Source: Echinicola sp. 20G
Lineage (GTDB): Bacteria > Bacteroidota > Bacteroidia > Cytophagales > Cyclobacteriaceae
Length of the DNA stretch: 64,000 bases
Assembly (NCBI RefSeq): GCF_015533855.1
Contig: NZ_AP024154.1
Span: 4,284,501 to 4,348,500 of the forward strand
Direction of reading: 5' to 3'
Part shown: positions 37,887 to 46,516 of the stretch, one piece after another
Numbering within the stretch: position 1 is the stretch's first letter
Layout of the letters: each line of letters starts with the position of its first letter
Translations under genes and position numbers: made by a program
The notes under the pieces: model-generated
Seen by the model: only the letters and a program-made list of their open reading frames with translations
What the model was told of the DNA's origin: nothing
The model's database searches: none

Positions 37887-40364
37887 TTACTTTCTTCTAA
37901 CTCCTCTCACTGCCTCGGCATCCAAAGGATTCTCAGGCCAAGAGTGCTTGGGATAGCGGCGCTTCATTTCTTTCTTTACTTCAAAATAGGTGTTTTCCCA
38001 AAAACTCCTTAAATCAGAAGTGACCTGTACTGGTTTAAAACCAGGTGACAACAAATGCATGATCACTCCATTCCTTCCCCCGTTTACTTTGGGTGTATCC
38101 ATAAGCCCAAACACTTCCTGAAGTCGCACCGCTAAAATTGGAGGTTCTCCATCTTTTTGGTAAGAGATTTTAATGTTTGAACCACTGGGTACTGTTAATT
38201 TTTCAGGAGCCAATTCACCCAGCTTTTGTTGCAGGTCGAAAGGAAGGTATTGTTGTAGGATTTCATGAAGATTGAGCTTTTTGAGTTCCTCCGCTGTATC
38301 CAAATCTATTAAATATGGTGCCAGCCAATTGGGTGATTTTAGCAGTGTTGATATCCTGACATCTGGCCAATTCTCTTCCGGATTCCATATGCGCAAACAA
38401 TTGACTCTATTCTGCCATTGCTGTACTTTTTCATTAAAATCCAGTAAACGATCACCTTCCATTTTGATCGCATCCATTAGTGCTTCCACCACCAAGTCAG
38501 GATCAACATCCATAATGGGTTTGGATTGAAGAACAATGTGTCCTATTCTCCATTGTCTTTCAGCTACAACCTCGCCTTTGCGACTATCCCAAATAACCAT
38601 ATCCTTTTCTTTGACCATATGGGCCAGGTCTCTTGGATTAAGTGGAGCGGCCATAAATATCTTTCCCATACCATCTCTGGCGTCCACATGGGCAACGCTG
38701 AGCCAGGCTTCATGGGCCAAATCATCCTTATGATGCATCATGGCAATTTTACCATTGGTCATCTTGAACTGTGCATTGTTTCCCGGTCTGGCATGAGCAA
38801 TCCTCTCTGGATAGGCGTAAGTGAGGATCAGGCCAGATTCAAATGGGTCAAAAGCTGTGTTTTCTTCCTTAATGTCAAATAGTCGTCTGTAATTATGGGC
38901 TATTTTTTCTATTTTATCAAAACCTCTGCCTTGCTTATTTACCGATCGGTGCCTTCTTAATTTTTCAATCCGAAGGTTAATATCTGTCCCTGAATCCTTT
39001 GGCAATGGATCTCTTTCTTCTAAAATGGCGGCAATATCCGTTGCTAAAGACAAATGTCCATCTTCTTTTGCCATCAATAACATATGGGCTATTCTTGGGT
39101 GACAAGGAAGCTCCCTGAGTTGCTCTCCATGAGGTGTAAGCTTATCTTCTTCAACGGCTCCAAGTTGTTGAAGCAAATCCTGGGCTTGTGCCAAAGCGCC
39201 TGAAGGGGGAGGAGTCAGCCAGGTCATATTGGGAATATCTTTGATACCCCATTGAACCAAATCAAGGCATAAAGAAGCCAAATCAGCTTCCATGATTTCA
39301 GGAACCCTAAAGGCCTGCATTCTGTCTTCGGTGGCTTTGGTCCAGAGTCTGTAGCATTTCCCTGGTCCCAAGCGCCCAGCACGACCGGCTCTTTGGTCTG
39401 CTGAATCCTTGGAAATTTTCACTGTCTGCAACCTTGAAAGGCCTGACTTGGGGTCAAACTTGGAGGTTCTCCCAAAACCAGAATCTACGACTATAGAAAT
39501 CCCCTCAATGGTCAAACTTGTCTCTGCTATGGAAGTGGCCAAAACCACTTTTCTTTTCCCAGCAGGGTGAGGCATTATGGCCTGTTGTTGCTTTTGTGGG
39601 GACAGCTGGCCAAAAAGAGGGCATATGGCAAATTCAGGTAATTTTTTCCTGAGGATTTCTTCTGTCTTCTTGATCTCTCTTTGCCCTGGTAAGAAAGCCA
39701 ATATATCTCCACTGTCTTTCTTCGAAGCTTTTAGTACGGTTTCAGAAATCAATTCAGGAAGGCTCCACTCATCAGCATCTTGGGTATGAAAAATCTCAAC
39801 TGGATACTGCCTTCCTTTACTTTCCACTATGGGCGCTTGAAGTAAATTGGATAACTGGGGCATATCCAATGTAGCCGACATGACCATAATTCTTAGGTCT
39901 GGCCTGAGGATTTGTTGCACTTCCCTGCAAAGTGCCATGGCTACATCTGCATGAATGTTACGCTCATGGAATTCATCAAAAATGACCAATCCCACATCTT
40001 CCAAAGCATTATCATGATGGATCATTCGAGTCATGATTCCTTCTGTCAACACCTCTATTTGTGTGTTGTCCGTTGCCTTACTTTCAAACCTGATCCGGTA
40101 ACCTACTCGATCACCGACTTTTTCTCCCAATAAATCAGCCATTCTCATGGCGATGGATTTAGTAGCTAACCGCCGTGGTTCCAGCATCAAAATCTTCTTG
40201 CCTTTTAACCAATCCATATCCATCAAAGTCAAAGGCACCAAAGTACTTTTTCCTGCTCCAGGAGGCGCATGAAGGATAAGGGTGTTATTATTTTCAAGTT
40301 GCTGTTGGACCTGTGGGATAATATCCAACACAGGAAGGTTTATTTTTGAGGGATCGAAAGCCAA
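37887..40364 (-). CDS. hrpB: ATP-dependent helicase HrpB
   Basis: An 825-residue DEAH-type helicase. The motifs are Walker A HAPPGAGKSTLVPL, DEFHERNIHAD (the HrpB variant of DEAH), MSATLD, and QRAGRAGRLGPG, followed by the HA2 and the HrpB-specific C-terminal domain (about 500-825). The start is a TTG at 40362-40364: no ATG occurs in frame between it and the upstream in-frame stop at 40407-40409. Starting at the next ATG would remove the Walker A motif. The role of HrpB in bacteria is not well defined. Transcribed alone and separated from the DUF2911 gene by a terminator. Confidence 0.95.
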   Translation of the reverse strand: MAFDPSKINLPVLDIIPQVQQQLENNNTLILHAPPGAGKSTLVPLTLMDMDWLKGKKILMLEPRRLATKSIAMRMADLLGEKVGDRVGYRIRFESKATDNTQIEVLTEGIMTRMIHHDNALEDVGLVIFDEFHERNIHADVAMALCREVQQILRPDLRIMVMSATLDMPQLSNLLQAPIVESKGRQYPVEIFHTQDADEWSLPELISETVLKASKKDSGDILAFLPGQREIKKTEEILRKKLPEFAICPLFGQLSPQKQQQAIMPHPAGKRKVVLATSIAETSLTIEGISIVVDSGFGRTSKFDPKSGLSRLQTVKISKDSADQRAGRAGRLGPGKCYRLWTKATEDRMQAFRVPEIMEADLASLCLDLVQWGIKDIPNMTWLTPPPSGALAQAQDLLQQLGAVEEDKLTPHGEQLRELPCHPRIAHMLLMAKEDGHLSLATDIAAILEERDPLPKDSGTDINLRIEKLRRHRSVNKQGRGFDKIEKIAHNYRRLFDIKEENTAFDPFESGLILTYAYPERIAHARPGNNAQFKMTNGKIAMMHHKDDLAHEAWLSVAHVDARDGMGKIFMAAPLNPRDLAHMVKEKDMVIWDSRKGEVVAERQWRIGHIVLQSKPIMDVDPDLVVEALMDAIKMEGDRLLDFNEKVQQWQNRVNCLRIWNPEENWPDVRISTLLKSPNWLAPYLIDLDTAEELKKLNLHEILQQYLPFDLQQKLGELAPEKLTVPSGSNIKISYQKDGEPPILAVRLQEVFGLMDTPKVNGGRNGVIMHLLSPGFKPVQVTSDLRSFWENTYFEVKKEMKRRYPKHSWPENPLDAEAVRGVRRK

Positions 40365-40431
40365 AGTAGTATTATTTGTTAAACCAAAGGTAAGGGGAGT
40401 ATTGGTTTAATTCAAGGCTTTGATCCTCATA

Positions 40432-40470
40432 AAAAATTAAGGCCATCTTGGGATTTCCTAAGATGGCCTT
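40432..40470 (-). terminator. Terminator of DUF2911 gene
   Basis: An 11-bp stem (AAGGCCATCTT with AAGATGGCCTT, 40439-40449 and 40460-40470) followed on the minus strand by AATTTTTTATG, giving the T run. It lies 30 nt beyond the stop codon. Confidence 0.88.
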
Positions 40471-40499
40471 ACATTAAATGGGTTCTTTTCTGATTAGGG

Positions 40500-41012
40500 T
40501 TACTCGATATTTGCCTTTGCCATTCCGTACTCCCAGCGAACTTCAAAACCATCTTCTACCACCTCATAGACCAATCTTTCTTCCATAGTTGAAGATTCCA
40601 TAGAAGGTACCGTTACACGAAGTACATCTTTGCTTTCATCATAGTCATAGGCACCCCACTGCTTGGCAACAGAGTTAAAAATAAAAACGGATTCTTCCTC
40701 TCCCGGAATGATGAAAAAGCTGTATTTACCAGCTGGTAACGTTTCTCCTTCTACTTTAATGTCTTTATCAGTTTCAAATGTAGTAGCATCATTTGCTCCT
40801 GCTCTCCACACTTTTCCAAAAGGTACTAAGTCTCCCCAGATTTGTCTGCCCTTTACACCTGGACTGGAATAGTTAATGGTAATGGTAGCACCATCGATCT
40901 CACCTGAGGCAGTAGCAGCTGGACTGGCCTTTTCTTGTGCATAGACACTAATACATACTAATAAGCTTAAAACAGTTAAAAAGCTAAGCTTGTTGATCAT
41001 GCTTGTTTTCAT
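40500..41012 (-). CDS. Secreted DUF2911 protein
   Basis: A 170-residue protein with a signal peptide (MKTSMINKLSFLTVLSLLVC..., cleavage near VYA-Q). The domain is recognised by ITINYSSPGVKGRQIWGD, LVPFGKVWRAGANDATT, ETLPAGKYSFFIIPG and the Trp-containing end (FEVRWEYG), all of DUF2911, a Bacteroidota-typical domain of unknown function in the periplasm or on the surface. The ATG at 41010-41012 is preferred; an upstream TTG would add ten residues. A single gene with a terminator on its 3' side. Confidence 0.9.
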   Translation of the reverse strand: MKTSMINKLSFLTVLSLLVCISVYAQEKASPAATASGEIDGATITINYSSPGVKGRQIWGDLVPFGKVWRAGANDATTFETDKDIKVEGETLPAGKYSFFIIPGEEESVFIFNSVAKQWGAYDYDESKDVLRVTVPSMESSTMEERLVYEVVEDGFEVRWEYGMAKANIE

Positions 41013-41105
41013 GGATTTTTTATTGTTTTGGTTTTGTCTCAATATAAGGAAAAACTAAGAATTATGGCTCAGGATAGAAGTAAAAATCAATCATAGCAAA
41101 ACAAA

Positions 41106-41138
41106 AAAAGAGACTCCTTTTATAAAGAAATCTCTTTT
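41106..41138 (-). terminator. Probable terminator of mnmA
   Basis: An 8-bp stem (AAAAGAGA with TCTCTTTT, 41106-41113 and 41131-41138), a 17-nt loop, and T-rich sequence on the minus strand. The loop is long, so it is only moderately convincing. Confidence 0.55.
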
Positions 41139-41166
41139 AAGAATATATTACAACATTAAATACTGG

Positions 41167-42378
41167 TTAAGCAATCACCCCAGAACCAATGCTTTCCTCA
41201 CCTTCATACCAAGCCACAAACTGCCCGGAGGCAATTCCCTTTTGTGCTTGATCAAACAGGACATAAAGACCATTTTCCTTCATGATTAAGGTGGCCATGC
41301 TCAAAGGTTGTCTGTACCTGATTCTTGCCAAATAACGCTTACTTTGACCTTCGGTCAAGCGAAGATCTTCTCTGATCCAGTGTACGTCTTCTTTAGGTAC
41401 AAATAATCCGTGTCTCAGCAGTCCAGGATGTTCTTCACCCAAACCTGTATAAATGATATTTTCTTTGGTATCCGTTTGGATCACAAATAATGGTTTACCC
41501 GTTCCCCCAACATTTAAGCCCTTCCTTTGACCAACCGTAAAATAATGGGCTCCATTATGTTCTGCTATTTTTTTGCCTTGTTCGGCATGATATTGAAGCG
41601 GTAAACAAATTTCATCCAATACTTCCTGGTCAAGGTCTTCCGCTGTCATCCCCGCAGGTATTTGCTGCCTTTTGTAAATCGGTAAATCATCAGGGACAAC
41701 TAAAATATCACCTTTCTTTGGTTTCAACTGTTGCTGCAAAAAATCTGGCAATCTTACTTTTCCAATAAAGCAGAGACCTTGGCTATCCTTCTTGTCCGCA
41801 GTGATCAAATCCTGCTCTTTGGCGATTTTTCTCACCTCTGACTTTTGCAAGTGGCCAATTGGAAAAAGGGCTTTGGATAATTGCTCCTGACTAAGCTGAC
41901 AAAGAAAATAGCTCTGATCTTTATTGTTGTCTGCACCGGCCAATAATTGGAATACAGTTTCTCCATCCACTGTCAGCTCACCTTTTTGACAATAATGCCC
42001 AGTGGCCACATAATCCGCTTTGAGTTTTTGGGCTGCTTTCAGAAAAATATCAAATTTAATCTCTCGGTTGCACAGCACATCAGGATTGGGGGTCCTGCCT
42101 GCTTTGTATTCAGCAAACATATAATCCACTATTCTTTCCCTGTATTCCTCACTTAGGTCAATTGCTTGAAAAGGTATCCCCAGCTTTTCTGCAACCAACA
42201 TAGCGTCTGTACTGTCTTCCATCCAGGGACATTCATTGGAAATGGTTACGGATTCGTCATGCCAGTTTTTCATAAACATGCCTATGACTTCATAACCTTC
42301 TTTTTGGAGTAAATAGGCGGCTACAGAGCTGTCCACGCCGCCGGAAAGTCCCACTACTACTCTTTTTTTATCTTTCAT
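41167..42378 (-). CDS. mnmA: tRNA-specific 2-thiouridylase MnmA
   Basis: A 403-residue enzyme that puts sulfur on U34 of tRNA(Lys, Glu, Gln). The ATP pyrophosphatase loop is [15 protein letters not shown] (about 10-24), the first catalytic Cys lies in [12 protein letters not shown], the second in [16 protein letters not shown], and the middle motif ATGHYC is intact. The family extension with a central insert ([16 protein letters not shown], about 240-255) is longer than in E. coli, a difference seen in many Bacteroidota. Sulfur donor IscS/TusA homologs are not in the window. The ATG at 42376-42378 fits the family start. Confidence 0.95.
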   Translation of the reverse strand: MKDKKRVVVGLSGGVDSSVAAYLLQKEGYEVIGMFMKNWHDESVTISNECPWMEDSTDAMLVAEKLGIPFQAIDLSEEYRERIVDYMFAEYKAGRTPNPDVLCNREIKFDIFLKAAQKLKADYVATGHYCQKGELTVDGETVFQLLAGADNNKDQSYFLCQLSQEQLSKALFPIGHLQKSEVRKIAKEQDLITADKKDSQGLCFIGKVRLPDFLQQQLKPKKGDILVVPDDLPIYKRQQIPAGMTAEDLDQEVLDEICLPLQYHAEQGKKIAEHNGAHYFTVGQRKGLNVGGTGKPLFVIQTDTKENIIYTGLGEEHPGLLRHGLFVPKEDVHWIREDLRLTEGQSKRYLARIRYRQPLSMATLIMKENGLYVLFDQAQKGIASGQFVAWYEGEESIGSGVIA

Positions 42379-42458
42379 GACTTTTACATTTTCATGGGGT
42401 CAAGGCCCATGAGGTTTAGTAATAAGCAATCAACATGTATGATTGCAGTTTTGGTTCA

Positions 42459-42466
42459 CAAAAATA
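42459..42466 (-). promoter_or_regulatory. Putative -7 element of mnmA promoter (TATTTTTG on minus)
   Basis: The complement of CAAAAATA is an exact TAnnTTTG match. It gives a leader of about 75 nt, which contains the 6-bp inverted repeat CATGGG / CCCATG (42393-42398 and 42406-42411). Confidence 0.4.
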
Positions 42467-42576
42467 ACGAATTTGATCGGCTTTCTCTTGAGGTTTTAAA
42501 ATGTCTTGACATCTTAGATGATGGACTTGACATTCATCTATACTTAAGTGCTAAAAGCTATTCCATGAAAATTGTC

Positions 42577-42584
42577 TACTTTTG
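42577..42584 (+). promoter_or_regulatory. Putative -7 element of the THUMP methyltransferase gene (TACTTTTG)
   Basis: An exact TAnnTTTG match ending 5 nt before the ATG at 42590. With the usual start site about 7 nt downstream, the mRNA would have almost no 5' leader. Confidence 0.45.
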
Positions 42585-42589
42585 TGCTC

Positions 42590-43768
42590 ATGAATAATTT
42601 TGATCATAAAGGAAAGGTAGTCGTTACTTGTAAAGATAGGTTTGCACCTTATTTGGAGCAGGAACTCAAAGAACTTGGTTTCAAGCCGAAGAATGTCAAC
42701 AGGACCAGTGTGGAACTGTATGCCAGTCTCAACCAATGTATTTTTCTGAATATGCATTTGAGGGTGGCCAGCCATGTCCTTTTTGAAATTAAGTCATTCT
42801 ATTTGCACCACGCCAAGGATATTTATAGGAGAATTAAGGCTTTACCTTGGGAAAATTACATCGACAAGGATACTTATTTTTCTGTCGTTTCTCATGTAGA
42901 GAATGAAAGTATCAACAATCCCTTATTTGTTAACGTAAAGGTCAAGGATGCGATCGTCGACCGTTTTAGAGAAAACACAGGAATAAGGCCTGATACAGGT
43001 TCAGAGTTTGAAGGAGCTGTCATTCAATTGTACTGGAAAGACACACAGGCTTCTTTGTTCATCAATACATCGGGAGATACCCTGTCCAAGAGAGGTTACC
43101 GAAAAATACCAGGAAGAGCACCCATGGCCGAAAATCTGGCCGCAAGCACCATCATGGCCAGTGACTGGGACAAAAAGGGCCCATTTGTCAATCCTATGTG
43201 TGGAGCAGGAACTTTGGCCATTGAAGCAGCTTTGATGGCTACTAATAGATTTCCCGGCCTTTTTAGAGATCATTATGCTTTTATGCATATCAAGGGTTAT
43301 AAAGAGGGAATTTACCAAGAGCTTAAGGCAGAGCTAGAAGCCAAAATCAACGATAATATTCCAGCCCAGTTTATTGCTTCTGATTTAAGTGAAAGGGCTA
43401 TTTATGCTACCCAGGAGAATGCAAAGACTGCGCAAGTTTTTGATCATATTACCTTTGAGGTTGGAGATTTTGCCGAAACAACAGTCCCTGACAGTGACAA
43501 TGGGGTCGTTTTCTTTAATCCGGAATACGGTGAAAGGTTAGGAGAGGAGGATGAATTGGTAGCGATTTATAAAAGAATGGGTGACTTTATGAAGCAAGAA
43601 TGTGCTGGATATACAGGGTACATTTTTACAGGCAATATGAATTTGGGTAAGAGGGTAGGATTGAAGCCTAGCAGACGAATAGAGTTTTACAATGGGACAA
43701 TTGATTGTCGATTGCTTAAGTATGAACTGTATAAAGGAAGCAAAAAAGGAATCCCGAATAAATCATAA
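42590..43768 (+). CDS. THUMP-domain class I RNA methyltransferase (RlmL N-terminal-like)
   Basis: A 392-residue protein from the ATG at 42590. An N-terminal THUMP domain (about 1-155, starting VVVTCKDRFAPYLEQELKELG) is joined to a Rossmann methyltransferase with SAM motif VNPMCGAGTLAIEAAL and the catalytic motif VFFNPEYGERLG. The layout is that of E. coli RlmL/YcbY N-terminal half, which makes m2G2445 in 23S rRNA, so this is the likely role. In the catalytic motif, the usual NPPY is NPEY. An upstream in-frame TTG is possible but unlikely. Divergent from mnmA; a terminator for the opposite gene follows. Confidence 0.88.
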   Translation: MNNFDHKGKVVVTCKDRFAPYLEQELKELGFKPKNVNRTSVELYASLNQCIFLNMHLRVASHVLFEIKSFYLHHAKDIYRRIKALPWENYIDKDTYFSVVSHVENESINNPLFVNVKVKDAIVDRFRENTGIRPDTGSEFEGAVIQLYWKDTQASLFINTSGDTLSKRGYRKIPGRAPMAENLAASTIMASDWDKKGPFVNPMCGAGTLAIEAALMATNRFPGLFRDHYAFMHIKGYKEGIYQELKAELEAKINDNIPAQFIASDLSERAIYATQENAKTAQVFDHITFEVGDFAETTVPDSDNGVVFFNPEYGERLGEEDELVAIYKRMGDFMKQECAGYTGYIFTGNMNLGKRVGLKPSRRIEFYNGTIDCRLLKYELYKGSKKGIPNKS

Positions 43769-43774
43769 AAAAGA

Positions 43775-43805
43775 AGCCCTTTTCCTACTCTCTCGGAAAA
43801 GGGCT
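43775..43805 (-). terminator. Probable terminator of the NlpC/P60 gene
   Basis: An 11-bp stem (AGCCCTTTTCC with GGAAAAGGGCT, 43775-43785 and 43795-43805) and, on the minus strand, TCTTTTTTATG after it. The plus side has no T run, so it serves mainly the minus-strand gene 120 nt away. Confidence 0.65.
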
Positions 43806-43924
43806 CAATTCATCCAAACTTGGTATTCGGATAAGATAAGCAACGTTTTTCGTTAACGGACTTTAATTATAAAACGAATTAACACAATGATTTATTTTTA
43901 AGTCACTACTTTATACTAGCCTTT

Positions 43925-45094
43925 TTAATTCAAGACTTTATCCACAGAAACGATATTTTCACTAGGAACCTGTCTTATTCTTTTGGTTCTTAAATAGCGA
44001 CCCAATTCATACTCATCAAAGTTAGGGCTATTAGGGTCAAAACTACTGATCCTGACCCTTCCCCTCGAGTGAATAAAGGAATTATTTCCTATCCACATTC
44101 CCACATGAACAATTCTTTCCGGTCGGTCTTCGGTTGCTTTTCTACCGAAGAACAATAAATCTCCAACCCGAAGCTTGTCCCAGTCTTTATCGGTATCCAC
44201 CAACTCACCTTCATTAACTTGCTGAGAGGCATCCCTAGGAATCACTTGTCCATTGAGGAAATAGATCGTTTTGGTAAATCCACTGCAGTCAACTCCTTTG
44301 ATAGAGGTGCCTCCCCATAGGTAAGGTACTCCCATCATATTTTTAGCTGTACTGATCAAGTTGTCATCTGTAAGCGACCTACTGGCTACCCAATCGATGA
44401 ATGGTGCCGCAGTGGATTTATTGATGTATCCTGATCTTCCATCTGGCAATGCCACCTCATAATGGCTATTGGATTCACCCAACTTTTCGAGGAGGTTACC
44501 GGCAGTGAGGTCACTCACCATGGATGCTTCGGATTCATCTTCATAAACATAACCCAAAAGGCCTGTAAAGATCACTTTCTGGGCATTTTCCCACTTGGCC
44601 AATTCAGCATCATCCATTAATTCAATACCAGCTGCATCTACCCAAGAAATATAATGATCAGGGGTTTGGATCAAATACCAACTGCCTTCCTTCTTAAGTA
44701 CATTAACGGGAGTTCCCATAGTAGCTTGAGTGGCCAGTTCTGCAGAATGTTTTGGAGCACTTCTAATATTGGCAACGGAGATGGTCACCACAGCATGGGT
44801 CCTTCCGTCCAAACCTGCTTCTGGTAACAGGGTAACAGCATTGAAAAACTCAATTCCAGCACTATCCATTTTCGCTTTCAAAGCTTTCAATGCAGCAGGT
44901 AAATTGGTCTCTCCTGCAAGAGTGTCTCCAGACCATTGGATATCGAAAAGAGCGACACGTTTATCAGGAGCATATTGTTCTTTGACTGTACTCACCAAGT
45001 CTGATATACCCTTTTTCTCCTCTTGGTGACAGCCAAAAGCAAATGCTGTAAGGACAATAAGCAGAAAACAAGGGGCAATGTTAGTCTCTTTCAT
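43925..45094 (-). CDS. Lipoprotein NlpC/P60 peptidase with SH3b domains
   Basis: A 389-residue lipoprotein. The lipobox AFGC puts the lipidated Cys near residue 22. Two bacterial SH3 (SH3b) modules (about 110-170 and 180-235: VANIRSAPKHSAELATQA, TAGNLLEKLGESNSHYEV) precede the C40 peptidase domain, with Cys in GVDCSGFTK (near 269), His in IVHVGMWIG (near 328) and a third polar residue in FIHSRG. It should cleave gamma-D-glutamyl bonds in peptidoglycan peptides, in the periplasm. Typical bacteroidetal architecture. Single gene with its terminator further downstream. Confidence 0.93.
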   Translation of the reverse strand: MKETNIAPCFLLIVLTAFAFGCHQEEKKGISDLVSTVKEQYAPDKRVALFDIQWSGDTLAGETNLPAALKALKAKMDSAGIEFFNAVTLLPEAGLDGRTHAVVTISVANIRSAPKHSAELATQATMGTPVNVLKKEGSWYLIQTPDHYISWVDAAGIELMDDAELAKWENAQKVIFTGLLGYVYEDESEASMVSDLTAGNLLEKLGESNSHYEVALPDGRSGYINKSTAAPFIDWVASRSLTDDNLISTAKNMMGVPYLWGGTSIKGVDCSGFTKTIYFLNGQVIPRDASQQVNEGELVDTDKDWDKLRVGDLLFFGRKATEDRPERIVHVGMWIGNNSFIHSRGRVRISSFDPNSPNFDEYELGRYLRTKRIRQVPSENIVSVDKVLN

Positions 45095-45137
45095 AATTAG
45101 GAAATCTAAAACACAAGTGTAAAATTACTAATAAAAG

Positions 45138-45165
45138 AAATCCCCGGAAAGTTTACCGGGGATTT
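45138..45165 (-). terminator. Terminator of the amidohydrolase operon
   Basis: A 10-bp stem (AAATCCCCGG with CCGGGGATTT, 45138-45147 and 45156-45165), with a TCTTTTATT tail on the minus strand. It lies 10 nt beyond the stop of the last amidohydrolase gene. Confidence 0.8.
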
Positions 45166-45175
45166 GCTTTGGTAC

Positions 45176-46480
45176 TTAGTGCTTTTCTAATCCTGGGTTT
45201 CTCTCCAAAAACTCTTGGTACAATCTGATATGTCTACTGGTCATTGGTACCTTATAACCATCTATAAAGACATGCATGATTTGAGTACTGGTTTCAAATG
45301 GGTCACCGTCAGAAATGAATAAGGTGGCGCTTTTGCCCTCTTCAATAGATCCTAGATGATCGTCTACACCAAAAATCTCAGCAGGCACAATGGTAATAGC
45401 TTTTAAAGCTTCTTCTTTGCCCATACCATAGGCAGCTGCAAATCCAGCGTTAAAAGGTAAGTTTCTTACATTTTCAGCGTCAGAAGTCCTAATAGCCACT
45501 TTTACACCAGCTTTCAGCATTTTTCCAGGATTGGAATAAGCTGCGTCATATCGGTCAGAATTTCTGGATGGTAATGCCAATACTGGTCCCGTGATCACAG
45601 GAACATCGGCAGCTGCAATTTCATCTGCTACTCGGAAACCTTCAGATACGCCAGTTAATATGGCATTTTGAACCGCTTTCTCTTTGACCCATTTTAAGGC
45701 ATTCTTAATATCTTCAGCCTTATTGACTTCAATCAATAAAGGAAGTTCACCTCTTACCACTTTAGCCAACTGTTGCATTTCAGGGTAATATTGAAGGTCA
45801 GCTTCTGCATCCTCCAGTTTCATATAAGTGCTTGCTCTTTCCCAAATATCATTGATGTCCTTCAATGCTTTTTCTGCGTCCTTCTTGATTTCATCATCAC
45901 TTCTTCTGTCCCAACGGCCTCGTCTTGCAGAAGTAGGGAAGTTCATCGGAACTCCCTTGAAACCTGTGTACATTTGATCAGGGGTATAGCCATTCAAATT
46001 GATCAAAGCTGCAGTTCCGGGAAAAAGGCCTCCAGAAGGAACGGACAAGACGGTGGTAACACCACTCACTCGTGTCACTGGAATGCTCACCGAGTTTGGG
46101 TTAATAGCAGTCAATGCCTGCATATTTGGTGTTACATTACCTATTTCAGAATAATCCTGAGTTTCGGCCAGTGAACCAACTTCCACCAAACCTAAACGTG
46201 TTCCAGAATCAATCATACCAGGGTAGATAAATTGACCGGAACAGTCAATTTCTGTTGCTCCACTTGCACTTAGACCGGCACCAATACTTGAGATTTTACC
46301 ATTACTGATCAAAACATCTGTATTTTCCAGAATCCCATTGGTCACGGTAACCACAGTAGCTCCCTTCAAAAGAAAGGAGCCTCCTTCTGGCTTCAGTACT
46401 TCCCCTTCAATTTGCCCATAAGAAAGCACAGGCAGAAGGAAGAATAAAAGCGCATATATCGTTAAATTAATTTTTCTCAT
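45176..46480 (-). CDS. Amidohydrolase-family protein, metal ligands lost (third of operon)
   Basis: A 434-residue secreted protein (signal peptide, cleavage near SYG-Q) with the composite beta domain and TIM barrel of the amidohydrolase superfamily (imidazolonepropionase-like). The region equal to the His-x-His metal motif reads YPGMIDSGTRLGL: the two His positions are Gly93 and Arg95. The later His strand (LTGVSEGF) and the final Asp strand (AIRTSDAEN) do not carry the usual ligands in full. So it is probably not a metal-dependent hydrolase. It shares the pattern GxFPGTAALINLNGY with the first gene of the operon. The gap to the middle gene is 36 nt. Probable role: partner or substrate-binding subunit of the middle gene product. 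Confidence 0.88.
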   Translation of the reverse strand: MRKINLTIYALLFFLLPVLSYGQIEGEVLKPEGGSFLLKGATVVTVTNGILENTDVLISNGKISSIGAGLSASGATEIDCSGQFIYPGMIDSGTRLGLVEVGSLAETQDYSEIGNVTPNMQALTAINPNSVSIPVTRVSGVTTVLSVPSGGLFPGTAALINLNGYTPDQMYTGFKGVPMNFPTSARRGRWDRRSDDEIKKDAEKALKDINDIWERASTYMKLEDAEADLQYYPEMQQLAKVVRGELPLLIEVNKAEDIKNALKWVKEKAVQNAILTGVSEGFRVADEIAAADVPVITGPVLALPSRNSDRYDAAYSNPGKMLKAGVKVAIRTSDAENVRNLPFNAGFAAAYGMGKEEALKAITIVPAEIFGVDDHLGSIEEGKSATLFISDGDPFETSTQIMHVFIDGYKVPMTSRHIRLYQEFLERNPGLEKH

Positions 46481-46516
46481 TTTATATATAATTTCCTAAT
46501 TATCAAATAATTAAAA

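Noticed and set aside
42394..42597. A 67-codon plus-strand frame in the mnmA-methyltransferase spacer
   Set aside because: Composition and peptide do not look coding, and it covers the likely promoter regions of both divergent genes.
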